Assembly (NCBI GenBank): GCA_016713445.1
Contig: JADJPB010000014.1
Span: forward strand, 131,340 to 195,339
DNA length: 64,000 nt
Source of the DNA: Bacteroidota bacterium
GTDB lineage: Bacteria > Bacteroidota > Bacteroidia > AKYH767-A > OLB10
Direction of reading: 5' to 3'
The notes under the pieces are model-generated. The model saw only the letters and a list, made by a program, of their open reading frames with translations. It did no database searches and was not told the DNA's origin. Each line of letters begins with the position of its first letter. The stretch's first letter is position 1. Below are positions 8,289-17,381 of the stretch, piece after piece. A program made the translations under genes and the position numbers.

Positions 8289-8342
8289 AGACCAGCGCGC
8301 CTGCCTGCCGGCAGGCAGGTCTACCAATTCCGCCATCCGGGC
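8289..8342 (-). pseudogene. tRNA-Leu 5' half with a 20-bp palindrome insert
   Basis: Minus strand GCCCGGATGGCGGAATTGG TAGA is identical to the 5' end of the intact tRNA-Leu; the 20-bp perfect palindrome built from CCTGCCTGCC and its complement (8300-8319) follows; then the match resumes as CGCGCTGGTCT and stops in the anticodon loop. Here the palindrome is a clean insertion with no lost tRNA bases. Immediately after the break comes GIY-YIG copy 3. The half and the complete tRNA form ~34-nt direct repeats flanking that gene. Confidence 0.82.
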
Positions 8343-8491
8343 AATTTTAATATTAAAATAGAAATCATTGAATTTTAAGAACTTACGATTCTGCTAGTTG
8401 AACCGGCAGGCAAAAATACACCCTTTTTCGACAAGCAGAGCGCAAAAGTATAAAAACTCTTCATTTTTCAACACCTATTTGTTAAATTCAT

Positions 8492-8522
8492 TTTGATAAA
8501 GCGTTATTTTTTAGTTTCTTTG
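8492..8522 (+). promoter_or_regulatory. Predicted Bacteroidota promoter for prs-rplY-pth
   Basis: A TTTG at 8492-8495 and TTTCTTTG at 8515-8522 are 19 bases apart. They resemble the -33 TTTG and -7 TAnnTTTG boxes of the Bacteroidota housekeeping sigma factor, with one mismatch in the -7 box. The first start codon is 26 bases downstream. Confidence 0.55.
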
Positions 8523-8548
8523 CAGCCCTTTTAAAAGAAGGAAAACCA

Positions 8549-9480
8549 ATGGCTAGGCAGGTAAAAATATTCTCCGGAACAACCTCAAAATATCTCGCAG
8601 AACAAATCGCAGATTGTTACGGCTCGCCGCTTGGCGATGTGAAAGTGGCGCGCTTTAGCGATGGTGAGTTTTCTCCGTCTTTTGATGAAAGTGTCCGAGG
8701 TTGTGACGTTTTATTATCCAAAGCACCTTTTCGCCAACTGATAATTTATTCGAATTGTTGATGTTGATTGATGCGGCTAAAGAGCATCAGCACATTACAT
8801 TACAGCTGTAATTCCTTATTTTGGATATGCTCGCAGTGATCGTAAGGATAAACCAAGGGTCGCTATTGCATCTAAAATGGTAGCTAATTTATTGGTGGCT
8901 GCAAGGTGTAACTCGTGTGATGACTATGGACCTCCATGCTCCTCAAATTCAAGGCTTTTTTGATGTTCCTGTGGATCATATGGATGCTTCAGCCATTTTC
9001 GTCCCTTATATTAAGAGTTTGGATCTTCCTAATATGATGATTTGTGCTCCCGATATGGGTGGCGTTCATAGAGCTCGTACTTATGCTTCTTATTTTAGTG
9101 CAGATATGGCTGTAATTGATAAGCATCGTAAACGCGCAAATGAAATCGAAGGAATGCAAGTGATAGGAGATGTATCTGGTCGTGATTGTATTTTGGTTGA
9201 TGATATCGTGGATACTGCAGGTACGTTGACCAAAGCCGCAAGTTTGCTGGTAGAAAAAGGCAGCAAGCGTGCGTGCTTTTGTACCCATCCCGTCTTAAGC
9301 GGAAAAGCTTATGAACGTATCGCCGATTCTAACTTGACAGAACTTGTAGTATGTGACACTATCCCGTTGATAAAACCAGGAAATAAAATTAAACAATTAC
9401 CAACCGCCGCATTATTCGCAAAAGCCATTCAAAGAGTGTACTCTTACGAGTCTATTAGTTCACTTTTTGTAAAAGCATAA
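8549..9480 (+). CDS. prs: Ribose-phosphate pyrophosphokinase (frameshifted in its first third)
   Basis: Makes PRPP from ribose 5-phosphate and ATP for nucleotide, His and Trp synthesis; cytosolic hexamer. N-terminus MARQVKIFSGTTSKYLAEQI and the RFSDGEF motif are in one frame. The catalytic flexible loop region FGYARSDRKDKPR is in another. The remainder carries TMDLHAPQIQGFF and the PRPP-binding loop CILVDDIVDTAGTLTKA. Overall about 310 residues, the normal size. Apparent indels lie near 8722, 8790-8815 and 8908. Because the gene is normally essential and every motif survives, I treat these as sequencing errors. First gene of a probable prs-rplY-pth operon: 14 bp to rplY. Confidence 0.9.
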
Positions 9481-9494
9481 TATAATTATTACAA

Positions 9495-10073
9495 ATGAAA
9501 ACGATTGAAATTCAAGGATTATTAAGGTCAGATTTGACCAAACAATCACTAAAAGCTCTACGCCTCGATGAGCAGGTGCCATGTGTTCTTTATGGCGGCG
9601 CTGACCCCGTTCACTTCTCAGTTCCTTTGGCTCAGTTCAAAGGATTAGTGTATACACCTAATGTGTATATCGTGAAAGTGGTTGTCGATGGAAAAGAATA
9701 CTCTTGTGTAATGCAAGATATTCAATTCCATCCAGTTAATGATATTATCCAGCATGTTGATTTCCTAGAAATTACAGACAATAGTCCAGTTATAATTAAT
9801 GTTCCAATTAAAGTAACAGGTGTTTCTGAAGGTGTTAAGCAAGGTGGAAAGTTGGTGACGAAAGTACGTCGCCTAAAAGTAAAAGCATTGCCAAAGCAAT
9901 TACCTGATTATATCGATGTGGATATAACTCCATTGAAAATTGGTGGTAATATTCGTGTCCGTGATCTCAAGGTAAATGGTGTTGAATTTTTAGATTCTCC
10001 ATCAAATGTGGTTATTGCAGTTCGAACTACACGTAATGTAGCTGCTGCTGAACCTGCAGCTGATAAGAAATAA
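9495..10073 (+). CDS. rplY: 50S ribosomal protein L25, CTC/TL5 long form
   Basis: 192 residues, intact. The N-terminal L25 domain (about 1-90) binds 5S rRNA; LRSDLTKQSLKALRLDEQVP and VPCVLYGG are typical. The C-terminal beta domain (about 95-180) has VPIKVTGVSEGVKQGG and IDVDITPLKIG, as in the CTC family, followed by an Ala-rich tail. The order prs, then long-form rplY, then pth is common in Bacteroidota and supports all three calls. It has its own start 14 bases after prs. Confidence 0.93.
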   Translation: MKTIEIQGLLRSDLTKQSLKALRLDEQVPCVLYGGADPVHFSVPLAQFKGLVYTPNVYIVKVVVDGKEYSCVMQDIQFHPVNDIIQHVDFLEITDNSPVIINVPIKVTGVSEGVKQGGKLVTKVRRLKVKALPKQLPDYIDVDITPLKIGGNIRVRDLKVNGVEFLDSPSNVVIAVRTTRNVAAAEPAADKK

Positions 10074-10097
10074 TTAATCGATAATCGAATATCCGTG

Positions 10098-10120
10098 AGG
10101 AACCTGAATAAGGTTCCTTT
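10098..10120 (+). terminator. Hairpin between rplY and pth
   Basis: AGGAACC (10098-10104) pairs with GGTTCCT (10112-10118) around a 7-base loop, followed by only TT. It may be a weak terminator or attenuator, since pth starts 24 bases later. Confidence 0.4.
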
Positions 10121-10143
10121 CGGTGTTTAATAAAGGTCTTGCA

Positions 10144-10708
10144 TTGAAGTATCTAATTGTCGGATTAGGGAATATTGGTTTGGATTATGTCCATACCCGT
10201 CATAATATTGGTTTTGACGTGGTTGATGCTGTGGCAAGTTCTCTGGGTGCAACTTTCAAAAACGATAAAAAAAGCCTGGGTAGCAGAAGCCAAGTATAAG
10301 GGTAGAGCGCTTTTCTTAGTAAAACCAACCACTTTTATGAACTTGAGTGGAGAAGCTGTAAGGTATTGGCTCACTTCATTGAAAATTTCTAAAGAAAATT
10401 TGTTAATTGTATCTGATGACCTTGCTTTACCTTTTGGTTCGCTCAGATTAAAGCCTTCTGGAGGTGCTGCAGGCCATAATGGATTAACTAGTATTATCGA
10501 ATGTCTTCAAACTGACCAGTTTGCACGACTTAGATTTGGGATTGGTTCCGATTTCCCCAAAGGTCGCCAATCTGATTATGTGTTAGGAAAATGGACCTCT
10601 GAAGAGGGAGGGCTTCTTCTCGAAAAGATTAATATGGCGTCAGATATTGTGAAAAGTTTCTCTTCAATCGGTATTCAGTCGACGATGAACTTATTTAATA
10701 ATAAGTAA
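10144..10708 (+). CDS. pth: Peptidyl-tRNA hydrolase (TTG start, one frameshift)
   Basis: Releases peptidyl-tRNAs that drop off ribosomes. Reading from TTG 10144 gives KYLIVGLGNIGLDYVHTRHN, which includes the Asn and the catalytic His of HTRHNIGF. After about 10270 the frame changes: GATAAAAAAAGCC should be one A shorter to give KKAWVAEAKYKGR. The rest is canonical: KPTTFMNLSGEAV, SDDLALPFGSLRLK, GGAAGHNGLTSI. About 188 residues. No upstream ATG fits, and TTG is common for this gene. An ATG at 10175 would remove the catalytic His and is in the wrong frame. Confidence 0.9.
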
Positions 10709-10753
10709 CGGCAAGGTATTTGTAAAGTTTATAATATCTAAAAACCAGTACTC

Positions 10754-11115
10754 ATGAAAAATATTTTTTACACTTCTATGCTCGTAACCTTAGTGTCCCT
10801 GACCATGACTCCTGTCCTGGCTCAAAATAGTTTTGGTGATTTAAGAATTTCTCCTTCTCAAAAAGAAACTACAATTTCTATGTTCCCTTTGCCTACTGAT
10901 GGTGTTTTGCACATAGCATTTAATAAGACGATAACGGATTCACCCTCTATTTTAGTATATGATATGATTGGAAATTTAGTAGAGCATGTAAATGTGGATC
11001 GTGAAAACGCATCTTCGTTTACAATTAACCTCACCGGAAAGAAAGCAGGTTTTATTTTGTAAAAGTTCAAACGGATACAGAAACCTTTTCGCGCCGAATT
11101 ACAGTAAAGCAATAA
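10754..11115 (+). CDS. Tiny T9SS-tagged secreted protein (signal peptide plus C-terminal sorting domain)
   Basis: A Sec signal peptide (KNIFYTSMLVTLVSLTMTP, cut near VLAQ) is followed almost at once by a type IX secretion sorting domain: MFPLPTDGVLHIAF, ILVYDMIGNLVEHV, FTINLTGKKAGFYFVKVQ, RRITVKQ. The stop at 11062 comes from a T-run that is one base short; with it the domain ends properly at 11115, giving about 120 residues. There is essentially no cargo between signal and tag, only about 20 residues. It could be a bare anchor or adaptor, or the remains of a larger protein. I do not recognise a specific function. It is followed by a strong terminator. Confidence 0.7.
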
Positions 11116-11130
11116 AAAAATATAATTTAA

Positions 11131-11166
11131 AAAAAAAGCTGCTTCCATGGAAGCAGCTTTTTTTTT
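11131..11166. terminator. Bidirectional rho-independent terminator
   Basis: AGCTGCTTCCATGGAAGCAGCT is a perfect palindrome flanked by an A-run on the left and a T-run on the right. It can therefore end both the plus-strand gene at 10754-11115 and the minus-strand gene at 11206-12391. Confidence 0.88.
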
Positions 11167-11205
11167 AATAGAAAACTTAAGGAAAGTTATCTATTAATGG
11201 GGTTA

Positions 11206-12391
11206 CTATTGTTTAATTAATTTCTTAGTAGCAATTCCTTCATTGCTGATAAATCGAATAAAGTAAACTCCTTTCGCTAAAGACTTGGTATCAATTGTAG
11301 CATTTACTAAATTGTTCTTTTGCTCTTTGTATACTACCTGACCCACCATGTTAACAATTTCTACATTGATGTTTTGTGCGATAGAACTATTTTGTACTGT
11401 GATTAAATCAGTAAATGGATTAGGATATACAGAGAAATCTTTCGCATTGATTTCATTGATTCCTGTAGAAAGTGCGTTAACAGTAAATGAAAATGCTCCA
11501 ATAGCTCCACTGAATCCATCAATCATAATATAATAATTGACTCCACCTGTTAAAGATGCAGTATCAGCCCAAGGTGTGCCTGGAATTGCTCCTTCTAAAC
11601 AGTCAACATAAACTAATGGATCAACACAGGTAGGAGCATTAAATAATCCTAACCAAAGGCTAGATCCCCCAGAAAGAGGAGCATCAGATGCGAATTCATA
11701 ATCACCAGAAACTGCTGGAGTAAATGAATACCATAAAGTATTGTTCGGAAGGCTACATGCAAAACCTGAACCTACTACATCTGCATCACGCTCATCAGTA
11801 GCACTCGCATAAGTTGTATTTTCAGAATACATAGTACCTACAGTGACTGGAATTGCGTTACATATTGAATCATTGGCAGGTGCAGGGAAAGGAGTGCAAT
11901 TAGTGATGGATGAAGCATTGTTTAACTTGATGGCCGACGATCCAATAGCTACACTTCCTAGGTTTAAACAGTTATTGTCCGCATCATATACGATGAAGTA
12001 TTTACCGCTGTAAGGCGCGATAAAATTTAAACTGTTAGGACATGCCGCTGCAACATAGGCTCCAGCAATGATGTTTCCTTGTCCGCCTGTTCCACCTGTT
12101 GAATCAACAATGGTTAATGATGCAGGACTTGCTGTACAACTATCTGTATAAATTGTGATGTCAGAACCAGCAATTAAATTTACAAAATAACCGTCCCCAT
12201 CATAATATTGCCATCCCGCTCTAGTAAATAATGTGTCATGACCTATACACATAAATCCAGTATAAGGCGTAGCAGGGGCAGAAGGCTCAGCCCAAGCGGA
12301 AGGAACATAAGTGGCTTGTGGAGTACATTGACTGTAAGCCTCCATTCCAATGAATAATGTAATTAAAGCAATAAGGGTAAATTTTTTTCAT
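11206..12391 (-). CDS. T9SS secreted protein with PPC-like beta domains
   Basis: About 395 residues. The start at 12391 gives a signal peptide, KKFTLIALITLFIGMEAYSQ, if one A is removed from the A-run after ATG. The body has two similar beta-sandwich halves: residues about 25-160 (GYFVNLIAGSDITIYTDSC, YSGKYFIVYDADNNC) and about 175-300 (NDSICNAIPVTVG, NTLWYSFTPAVSGDYEFAS, GGVNYYIMIDGF), both like pre-peptidase C-terminal domains. A type IX sorting domain (NAKDFSVYPNPF through KKLIKQ) ends it. No catalytic motif is visible, so it is probably a surface or adhesive protein. Confidence 0.78.
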
Positions 12392-12852
12392 GCTATTTCA
12401 GTGTTTTTTGATTTGAATGGCGAAGTTAAGCATATCAGTCGTTTTTTAGCCATTATAAATGTAAAAAATGTGATAGGTAGATGTTCAATATGGCAAATTC
12501 TAAAGATTCAAATCGTTTTATTTTCCAGTTGAGGAATTTACAAGTTTAGTATTCAATTTGCTAATGTGAATTTGACAGCTTTGCAGATGCCGCATTCACT
12601 TAATTTTTTAGGGTCCTGATGGTTGGTCCTTAAAGCAGTAATTGATATTGTTGTTAAACGAAAGCTAGTGTTGGTTAACCACATACGTAAAGATTAATCG
12701 ATTACTTAACGGACCTCTCATCCCGGCAAAAGTTTCGAAATGCAATTTTCATATCAAAAGACAATTGTAGTATGCACCTAGCTTCTTACCAGTTTTATAG
12801 GTTGCATTGCTTCAACTAAAAAAATCCTTTGCAGAATTAACGAAAGTTGAAT
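12392..12852. other. Intergenic region between aspS and the T9SS protein
   Basis: About 460 AT-rich bases. I see no supported ORF (the 60-codon plus-strand frame at 12350 has no recognisable features), no tRNA and no clear palindrome. It should hold the minus-strand promoter for the T9SS gene. Confidence 0.5.
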
Positions 12853-14604
12853 TTAATCCGAATGGGTTGTGTTTATTCCAAGTTCTTTCAATTGATCTGC
12901 ATGAATAGTTGATGGCGCATCAATCATCACATCTCTTCCCGAGTTGTTTTTTGGGAAAGCAATGAAATCACGAATGCTCTCTGAACCTCCAAAAAGAGAA
13001 CAAAGTCGGTCGAAGCCAAATGCAATTCCTCCATGTGGAGGTGCTCCGTATTCAAAGGCAGTCATTAAAAAACCGAATTGCGCTTGCGCCTCTTCATCTG
13101 TAAATCCTAGAATGCTAAACATTTTTTCTGCAATTCTTTGTTGAAGATGCGAATACTCCCCACCACCCACTTCAACTCCATTAATAACCATGTCGTAAGC
13201 GTTGGCACGGATCATTCCAGGATCCGTATCTAATAATGAAATATCTTCCATCAAAGGAGAAGTAAAAGGATGATGCATCGCAAAGAAACGAGATGCATCT
13301 TCACTGTATTCTAACAATGGAAAATCCACGACCCATAAACATTGATATTTATCTTTATTGCGCAATCCTAATCGAGTTCCCATCTCTAAACGTAACTCAT
13401 TTAATGCTTTTCGGGTTTTGTTGGGTTCTCCTGCCATGATCATTAATAAGTCGCCCGGTTCAGCATTGAACACATCTGCCCATTTATTTAATTCTTCCGT
13501 GGAATAAAATTTATCAACTGTCGACTTAATACTTCCATCAGCTCCTATTTTCGCATATACAATGCCGTTAGCTCCCACTTGGGGGCGCTTTACAAATTCA
13601 ATCAATTCATCCGTTTGCTTTCTGGAATATTCCGCACATCCCTTCGCACAAATTCCAACTACTAATTCGGCATCGTCAAATACTTTGAATCCTTTTCCTT
13701 TTACCACTTCATTCAATTCGCAAAAACGCATTTCAAATCGTGTATCAGGTTTGTCGCATCCATAGTATTTCATTGCATCAGCATAGGTCATTCGTGGTAA
13801 TTCACCGATGTCGATCCCTTTTACGGTTTTGAAAAGATGACGAACCAGTCCTTCAAAAGTTTGTAGAATGTCTTCTCTTTCTATAAAACTCATCTCGCAG
13901 TCAATCTGTGTAAATTCGGGTTGACGATCCGCTCTTAAATCCTCGTCGCGGAAACATTTAACGATCTGATAATAACGATCAAATCCAGCTACCATCAACA
14001 GTTGCTTAAAAGTTTGTGGGGACTGAGGTAAGGCATAAAATTGCCCCTGATTCATCCTTGATGGAACTACAAAATCGCGAGCACCTTCAGGGGTAGATTT
14101 AATAAGAACGGGTGTCTCGACCTCTAAAAATAATTGCTTGTCGAGATAATTTCGAGTTTCAATCGCCATGCGGTGGCGCAATTCTAAGTTCGCACGAACA
14201 CTACTTCGTCTAAGGTCGAGGTAGCGGTATTTCATACGGATATCATCTCCGCCATCGGTGTTTTCTTCAATGGTGAATGGTGGCGTGATGGCCGCATTGA
14301 GCACTTCAAGTTTTGTAACGATGATCTCAATTTCTCCAGTTGGCATTTTGAGGTTTTTACTCTCCCGCTCTTTTACTGTTCCATGAACTTTGATGACATA
14401 TTCGCGACTAACCTCTCGGGCTGCTTCACACATGGGCGCATTGCTTTCCATATTAAATGCAAGTTGAGTAAGTCCGTAGCGATCTCGTAAGTCTATGAAA
14501 GTCATGCCGCCTAGGTCTCTGGAACGTTGCACCCATCCACATAAAATTACTTCTTTTCCAATGTCGCTATTTCGCAGTTCCCCGCAAGTATGTGATCTAA
14601 ACAT
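12853..14604 (-). CDS. aspS: Aspartyl-tRNA synthetase
   Basis: 583 residues, intact, the usual bacterial length. N-terminal OB-fold anticodon-binding domain (about 1-110; GKEVILCGWVQRSRDLGGMTF), class II catalytic core with motif 2 FRDEDLRADRQPEFTQID, the bacterial-type insertion GAD domain (about 300-410), and motif 3 GGIAFGFDRLCSLF. Charges tRNA-Asp with aspartate in the cytosol. It carries no frameshift, unlike many neighbours. Confidence 0.97.
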   Translation of the reverse strand: MFRSHTCGELRNSDIGKEVILCGWVQRSRDLGGMTFIDLRDRYGLTQLAFNMESNAPMCEAAREVSREYVIKVHGTVKERESKNLKMPTGEIEIIVTKLEVLNAAITPPFTIEENTDGGDDIRMKYRYLDLRRSSVRANLELRHRMAIETRNYLDKQLFLEVETPVLIKSTPEGARDFVVPSRMNQGQFYALPQSPQTFKQLLMVAGFDRYYQIVKCFRDEDLRADRQPEFTQIDCEMSFIEREDILQTFEGLVRHLFKTVKGIDIGELPRMTYADAMKYYGCDKPDTRFEMRFCELNEVVKGKGFKVFDDAELVVGICAKGCAEYSRKQTDELIEFVKRPQVGANGIVYAKIGADGSIKSTVDKFYSTEELNKWADVFNAEPGDLLMIMAGEPNKTRKALNELRLEMGTRLGLRNKDKYQCLWVVDFPLLEYSEDASRFFAMHHPFTSPLMEDISLLDTDPGMIRANAYDMVINGVEVGGGEYSHLQQRIAEKMFSILGFTDEEAQAQFGFLMTAFEYGAPPHGGIAFGFDRLCSLFGGSESIRDFIAFPKNNSGRDVMIDAPSTIHADQLKELGINTTHSD

Positions 14605-14624
14605 GTTTATTGATTATAAGGCTA

Positions 14625-14632
14625 CGAATTTA
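14625..14632 (-). promoter_or_regulatory. Possible -7 box for aspS
   Basis: Minus strand TAAATTCG, one mismatch from TAnnTTTG, 20 bases upstream of the aspS ATG. No confident -33 box seen. Confidence 0.35.
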
Positions 14633-14744
14633 GTAGGAATATCGCTATTCAAAGGGGAAAATATGAATTCTTTACTTGGTATTTATGATCTTTGGCAAAA
14701 CAATAATTAACTGTAGCTTGAGTTATTATACCTCTGAGATTATT

Positions 14745-17060
14745 ATGAATCGAATACTTGCTCTATTACTTGTGTTGTCCTTTTCCATTCACGATACGTT
14801 AAATGCCCAGTCATTGTCCATCGGGTCTTGGCGCGAACATCTTCCATATTTACAAGGAAAAGTAGTGGCGAGTGCAGGTTCTCGTATTTTTTGTGCCACA
14901 GATGATGGACTCTTCTCTTTTGAGAAAAATGATAATAGCATCAATCGATTTTCGAAATTGAATGGATTGAATGACTTTGGGATGAGTTCGGTGGTGTATT
15001 CGGATGCTTATCAGATGCTCATCATTGCTTATAACAATACCAATATCGATTTATTAAGTGACAATAATCAAGTGTTAAATCTTAGTGACATAAAGAGAAA
15101 AAATATTCCGGGAAGTAAACAAATTAATCATTTAAGTGTGGAAGGTCGTTATGTTTATTTTTCATGTGGATTCGGAATCGTGGTGTTGGATTTGCTTCGA
15201 AAGGAAATTAAGGAAACTTATTTTATTTCGAGTGCAAGCGTGCATCCTGAAGTGATGGACGTAGCCATTAATGGAAATGATATTTATGCTGTAACAGATG
15301 ATGGTGTTTATCAAGCACAGCTGAATAATCCCTTCATTGCAAATTATACAGCTTGGACAAAAATTTTAAGTGATACTGGGAATGTGGGTGTGTTTAATCG
15401 TGCAGTGTATTTTAATAATAAATTGATCGTAAATTATTCACGGACCAATTCAGATACAATGATGGCCTGGAATGGATCCTGGGGCAATTCTTTACCCGCA
15501 GAAATGATTACATCTACACTTAAACGTAGTCTTCGTACCGAAAACGGTAAATTGTACATGACTATTTCATCCGGCTTATTGGTCTTTGATCAAAATCTCA
15601 ATGTTATTCGTAATGTAGATGGTAGTGTAGTGCCAAATCCTGATTTTAATGACGGTGTAGAGGATAATAATGGTGTTGCCTGGATTGGAGATAAAACGCG
15701 AGGGTTGATAAAAGTAAATGCTTTGTCGTATGATGTTGTTTTACCAAAAGGACCTAACAATTCTCGTTGTGCTGCAATGCAAGTGGTTGATGATAAATTA
15801 TGGGTTGTACATGGTCCAAGGACAAAGGCTTGGCTAAATGCTTATCAATACGACGGGTTTTCCGAATATGAAAATGGTACTTGGATTACCTATGATGGAA
15901 AATCTGCAGCAACGCCTTTTTTTCCTCAGTATAATTTTTTTGATGCAGTGTCACTTGCTGTCGATCCTTCCAATAAAAATCATTTGTACATTAGTTCTGG
16001 TGGATCGGGTTTAATTGAATTTAAAGATGGTCAAGTCCTAAATAGATATGACACGTCTAATTCTACAATAACAGCACAAATTGGAAATACGACCCAATTC
16101 AAAGTGCATGGCATAGCACTCGACCAAAATCACAATTTATGGATTTCTAATGCCGGAGTGAAAAATGTTTTGAGTGTTTTAAAGACGGACGGAACCTGGA
16201 AGACTTTTAATTTTCCTGGAAAAATAAATGCACAAGCGAAAACAGGAGATTTGATTGTCGATAATAATGGATACATATGGACCACCATTTTTGAAAACGT
16301 GGGCGGGAATGATGGAATTCTAGTGTTTAATCCGAACTATACAATAGATAATACCTTAGATGATAAATACGACGTGGTCGATTTTGCATCAAATAGAATT
16401 CGAGCCTTAGCTTTGGATAAGGAAGGTACCGTTTGGGTAGGTACAGAAACGGGAATTTATTTATTCTATCCACCGTCTCTTTCACCACAACAGATTTTGA
16501 TTCGTCAAGATAATACTTATCAATATTTGTTAGCAGCGGAAGTAGTAACAGCAATTGCAGTTGATGGTGCCAACAGAAAATGGGTAGGAACAGAAACGGG
16601 TGGAGTATATCTGTTTTCTCCTGATGGACAAAGTCAAGTGAATCATTTTACAATTGAAAATAGTCCACTGTTTTCAAATAATATTAATTCTATTGCCATC
16701 AATGGTAAATCAGGCGAAGTGTATATTGGGACAGATAAAGGATTGATGAGTTATCAAAGTGATGCGATTGAACCCAATGAGGATGTAAAGGGTTGTGATG
16801 ACATTGTTGTTTATCCAAACCCTGTAAGAAATGACTACGACGGACCCATAGCTATAAAAGGATTGGTGCCAAATGGAGTGGTGAAAATTACCGATGTAAG
16901 TGGAGGACTCGTCTTTCAAACTACCTCTCTAGGTACACAAGCTATTTGGAATGGCCGAAATTTAAAAGGAGAAAAGGTTGCCACAGGTGTTTATCTTGTT
17001 TTTTCTTCAGATGACACTAGCGAAAATAAATGCGTCACTAAGTTGATGTATTTTAAATAA
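14745..17060 (+). CDS. porZ: PorZ-like type IX secretion component (two-bladed propeller protein with sorting domain)
   Basis: 771 residues, intact. I start at ATG 14745, which gives a signal peptide (NRILALLLVLSFSIHDTLNA) cut after NAQ; the in-frame upstream ATG lacks this. The mature N-terminus SIGSWREHLPYLQGK and the RIFCATDDGLFSFE / GLNDFGMSSVVYS pattern match PorZ, whose N-terminal beta-propeller is followed by a second propeller (repeats such as VWVGTETGIYLF, VYIGTDKGLMSY). It ends in a sorting domain (VYPNPVRND to KLMYFK). PorZ is a cell-surface partner of the PorU sortase that hands over A-LPS in Porphyromonas; that role is by homology only. Confidence 0.85.
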   Translation: MNRILALLLVLSFSIHDTLNAQSLSIGSWREHLPYLQGKVVASAGSRIFCATDDGLFSFEKNDNSINRFSKLNGLNDFGMSSVVYSDAYQMLIIAYNNTNIDLLSDNNQVLNLSDIKRKNIPGSKQINHLSVEGRYVYFSCGFGIVVLDLLRKEIKETYFISSASVHPEVMDVAINGNDIYAVTDDGVYQAQLNNPFIANYTAWTKILSDTGNVGVFNRAVYFNNKLIVNYSRTNSDTMMAWNGSWGNSLPAEMITSTLKRSLRTENGKLYMTISSGLLVFDQNLNVIRNVDGSVVPNPDFNDGVEDNNGVAWIGDKTRGLIKVNALSYDVVLPKGPNNSRCAAMQVVDDKLWVVHGPRTKAWLNAYQYDGFSEYENGTWITYDGKSAATPFFPQYNFFDAVSLAVDPSNKNHLYISSGGSGLIEFKDGQVLNRYDTSNSTITAQIGNTTQFKVHGIALDQNHNLWISNAGVKNVLSVLKTDGTWKTFNFPGKINAQAKTGDLIVDNNGYIWTTIFENVGGNDGILVFNPNYTIDNTLDDKYDVVDFASNRIRALALDKEGTVWVGTETGIYLFYPPSLSPQQILIRQDNTYQYLLAAEVVTAIAVDGANRKWVGTETGGVYLFSPDGQSQVNHFTIENSPLFSNNINSIAINGKSGEVYIGTDKGLMSYQSDAIEPNEDVKGCDDIVVYPNPVRNDYDGPIAIKGLVPNGVVKITDVSGGLVFQTTSLGTQAIWNGRNLKGEKVATGVYLVFSSDDTSENKCVTKLMYFK

Positions 17061-17095
17061 ATAAAATGAAGTTTCGGTATTTCTGAGACAAAAAA

Positions 17096-17127
17096 AAGGC
17101 ATTCCTCCTTTGAGAAAATGCCTTTGT
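17096..17127. terminator. Rho-independent terminator between convergent genes
   Basis: AAAGGCATT and AATGCCTTT pair across a ~13-base loop, with A-runs before. Serves porZ (plus) and the small membrane gene at 17144-17326 (minus). Confidence 0.75.
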
Positions 17128-17143
17128 AATGACTTTAATTAAT

Positions 17144-17326
17144 TTATCCTTTCTTAGCCATGAAGTTGTCACCGCCACGTTTTACTTTTGCATCGTACCA
17201 AAGCCAATAAATAACTCCTATGGTAATGGTTAATCCAAAAAACCAATTAGCTAATGCGCCAAAACTTGGAAGTATAGGGAAGATGGATTCTGCAGCAGTT
17301 GCAATTCCTTTAAAGATAGCAGTCAT
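17144..17326 (-). CDS. Small membrane protein, DUF6341-like
   Basis: 60 residues with one clear membrane segment (WFFGLTITIGVIYWLWY) and a positively charged tail DAKVKRGGDN. The N-terminus TAIFKGIATAAESIF resembles DUF6341 proteins, which in other Bacteroidota sit beside DUF6427; the DUF6427 gene is indeed next door here, but divergently oriented. No known function. Confidence 0.65.
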   Translation of the reverse strand: MTAIFKGIATAAESIFPILPSFGALANWFFGLTITIGVIYWLWYDAKVKRGGDNFMAKKG

Positions 17327-17345
17327 TTTTTCGTTTAATTTGTTG

Positions 17346-17353
17346 CAAATTTA
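17346..17353 (-). promoter_or_regulatory. Predicted -7 box for the DUF6341-like gene
   Basis: Minus strand TAAATTTG fits TAnnTTTG exactly, 20 bases upstream of the start at 17326. It lies in the 55-bp divergent gap shared with the DUF6427 gene. Confidence 0.5.
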
Positions 17354-17381
17354 TAGAAAATTATCACTGAATAAAATTTAA

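Noticed and set aside
8289..8342. Second functional tRNA
   Set aside because: It stops in the anticodon loop and has a 20-bp palindrome within the D arm, so it cannot fold as a tRNA.
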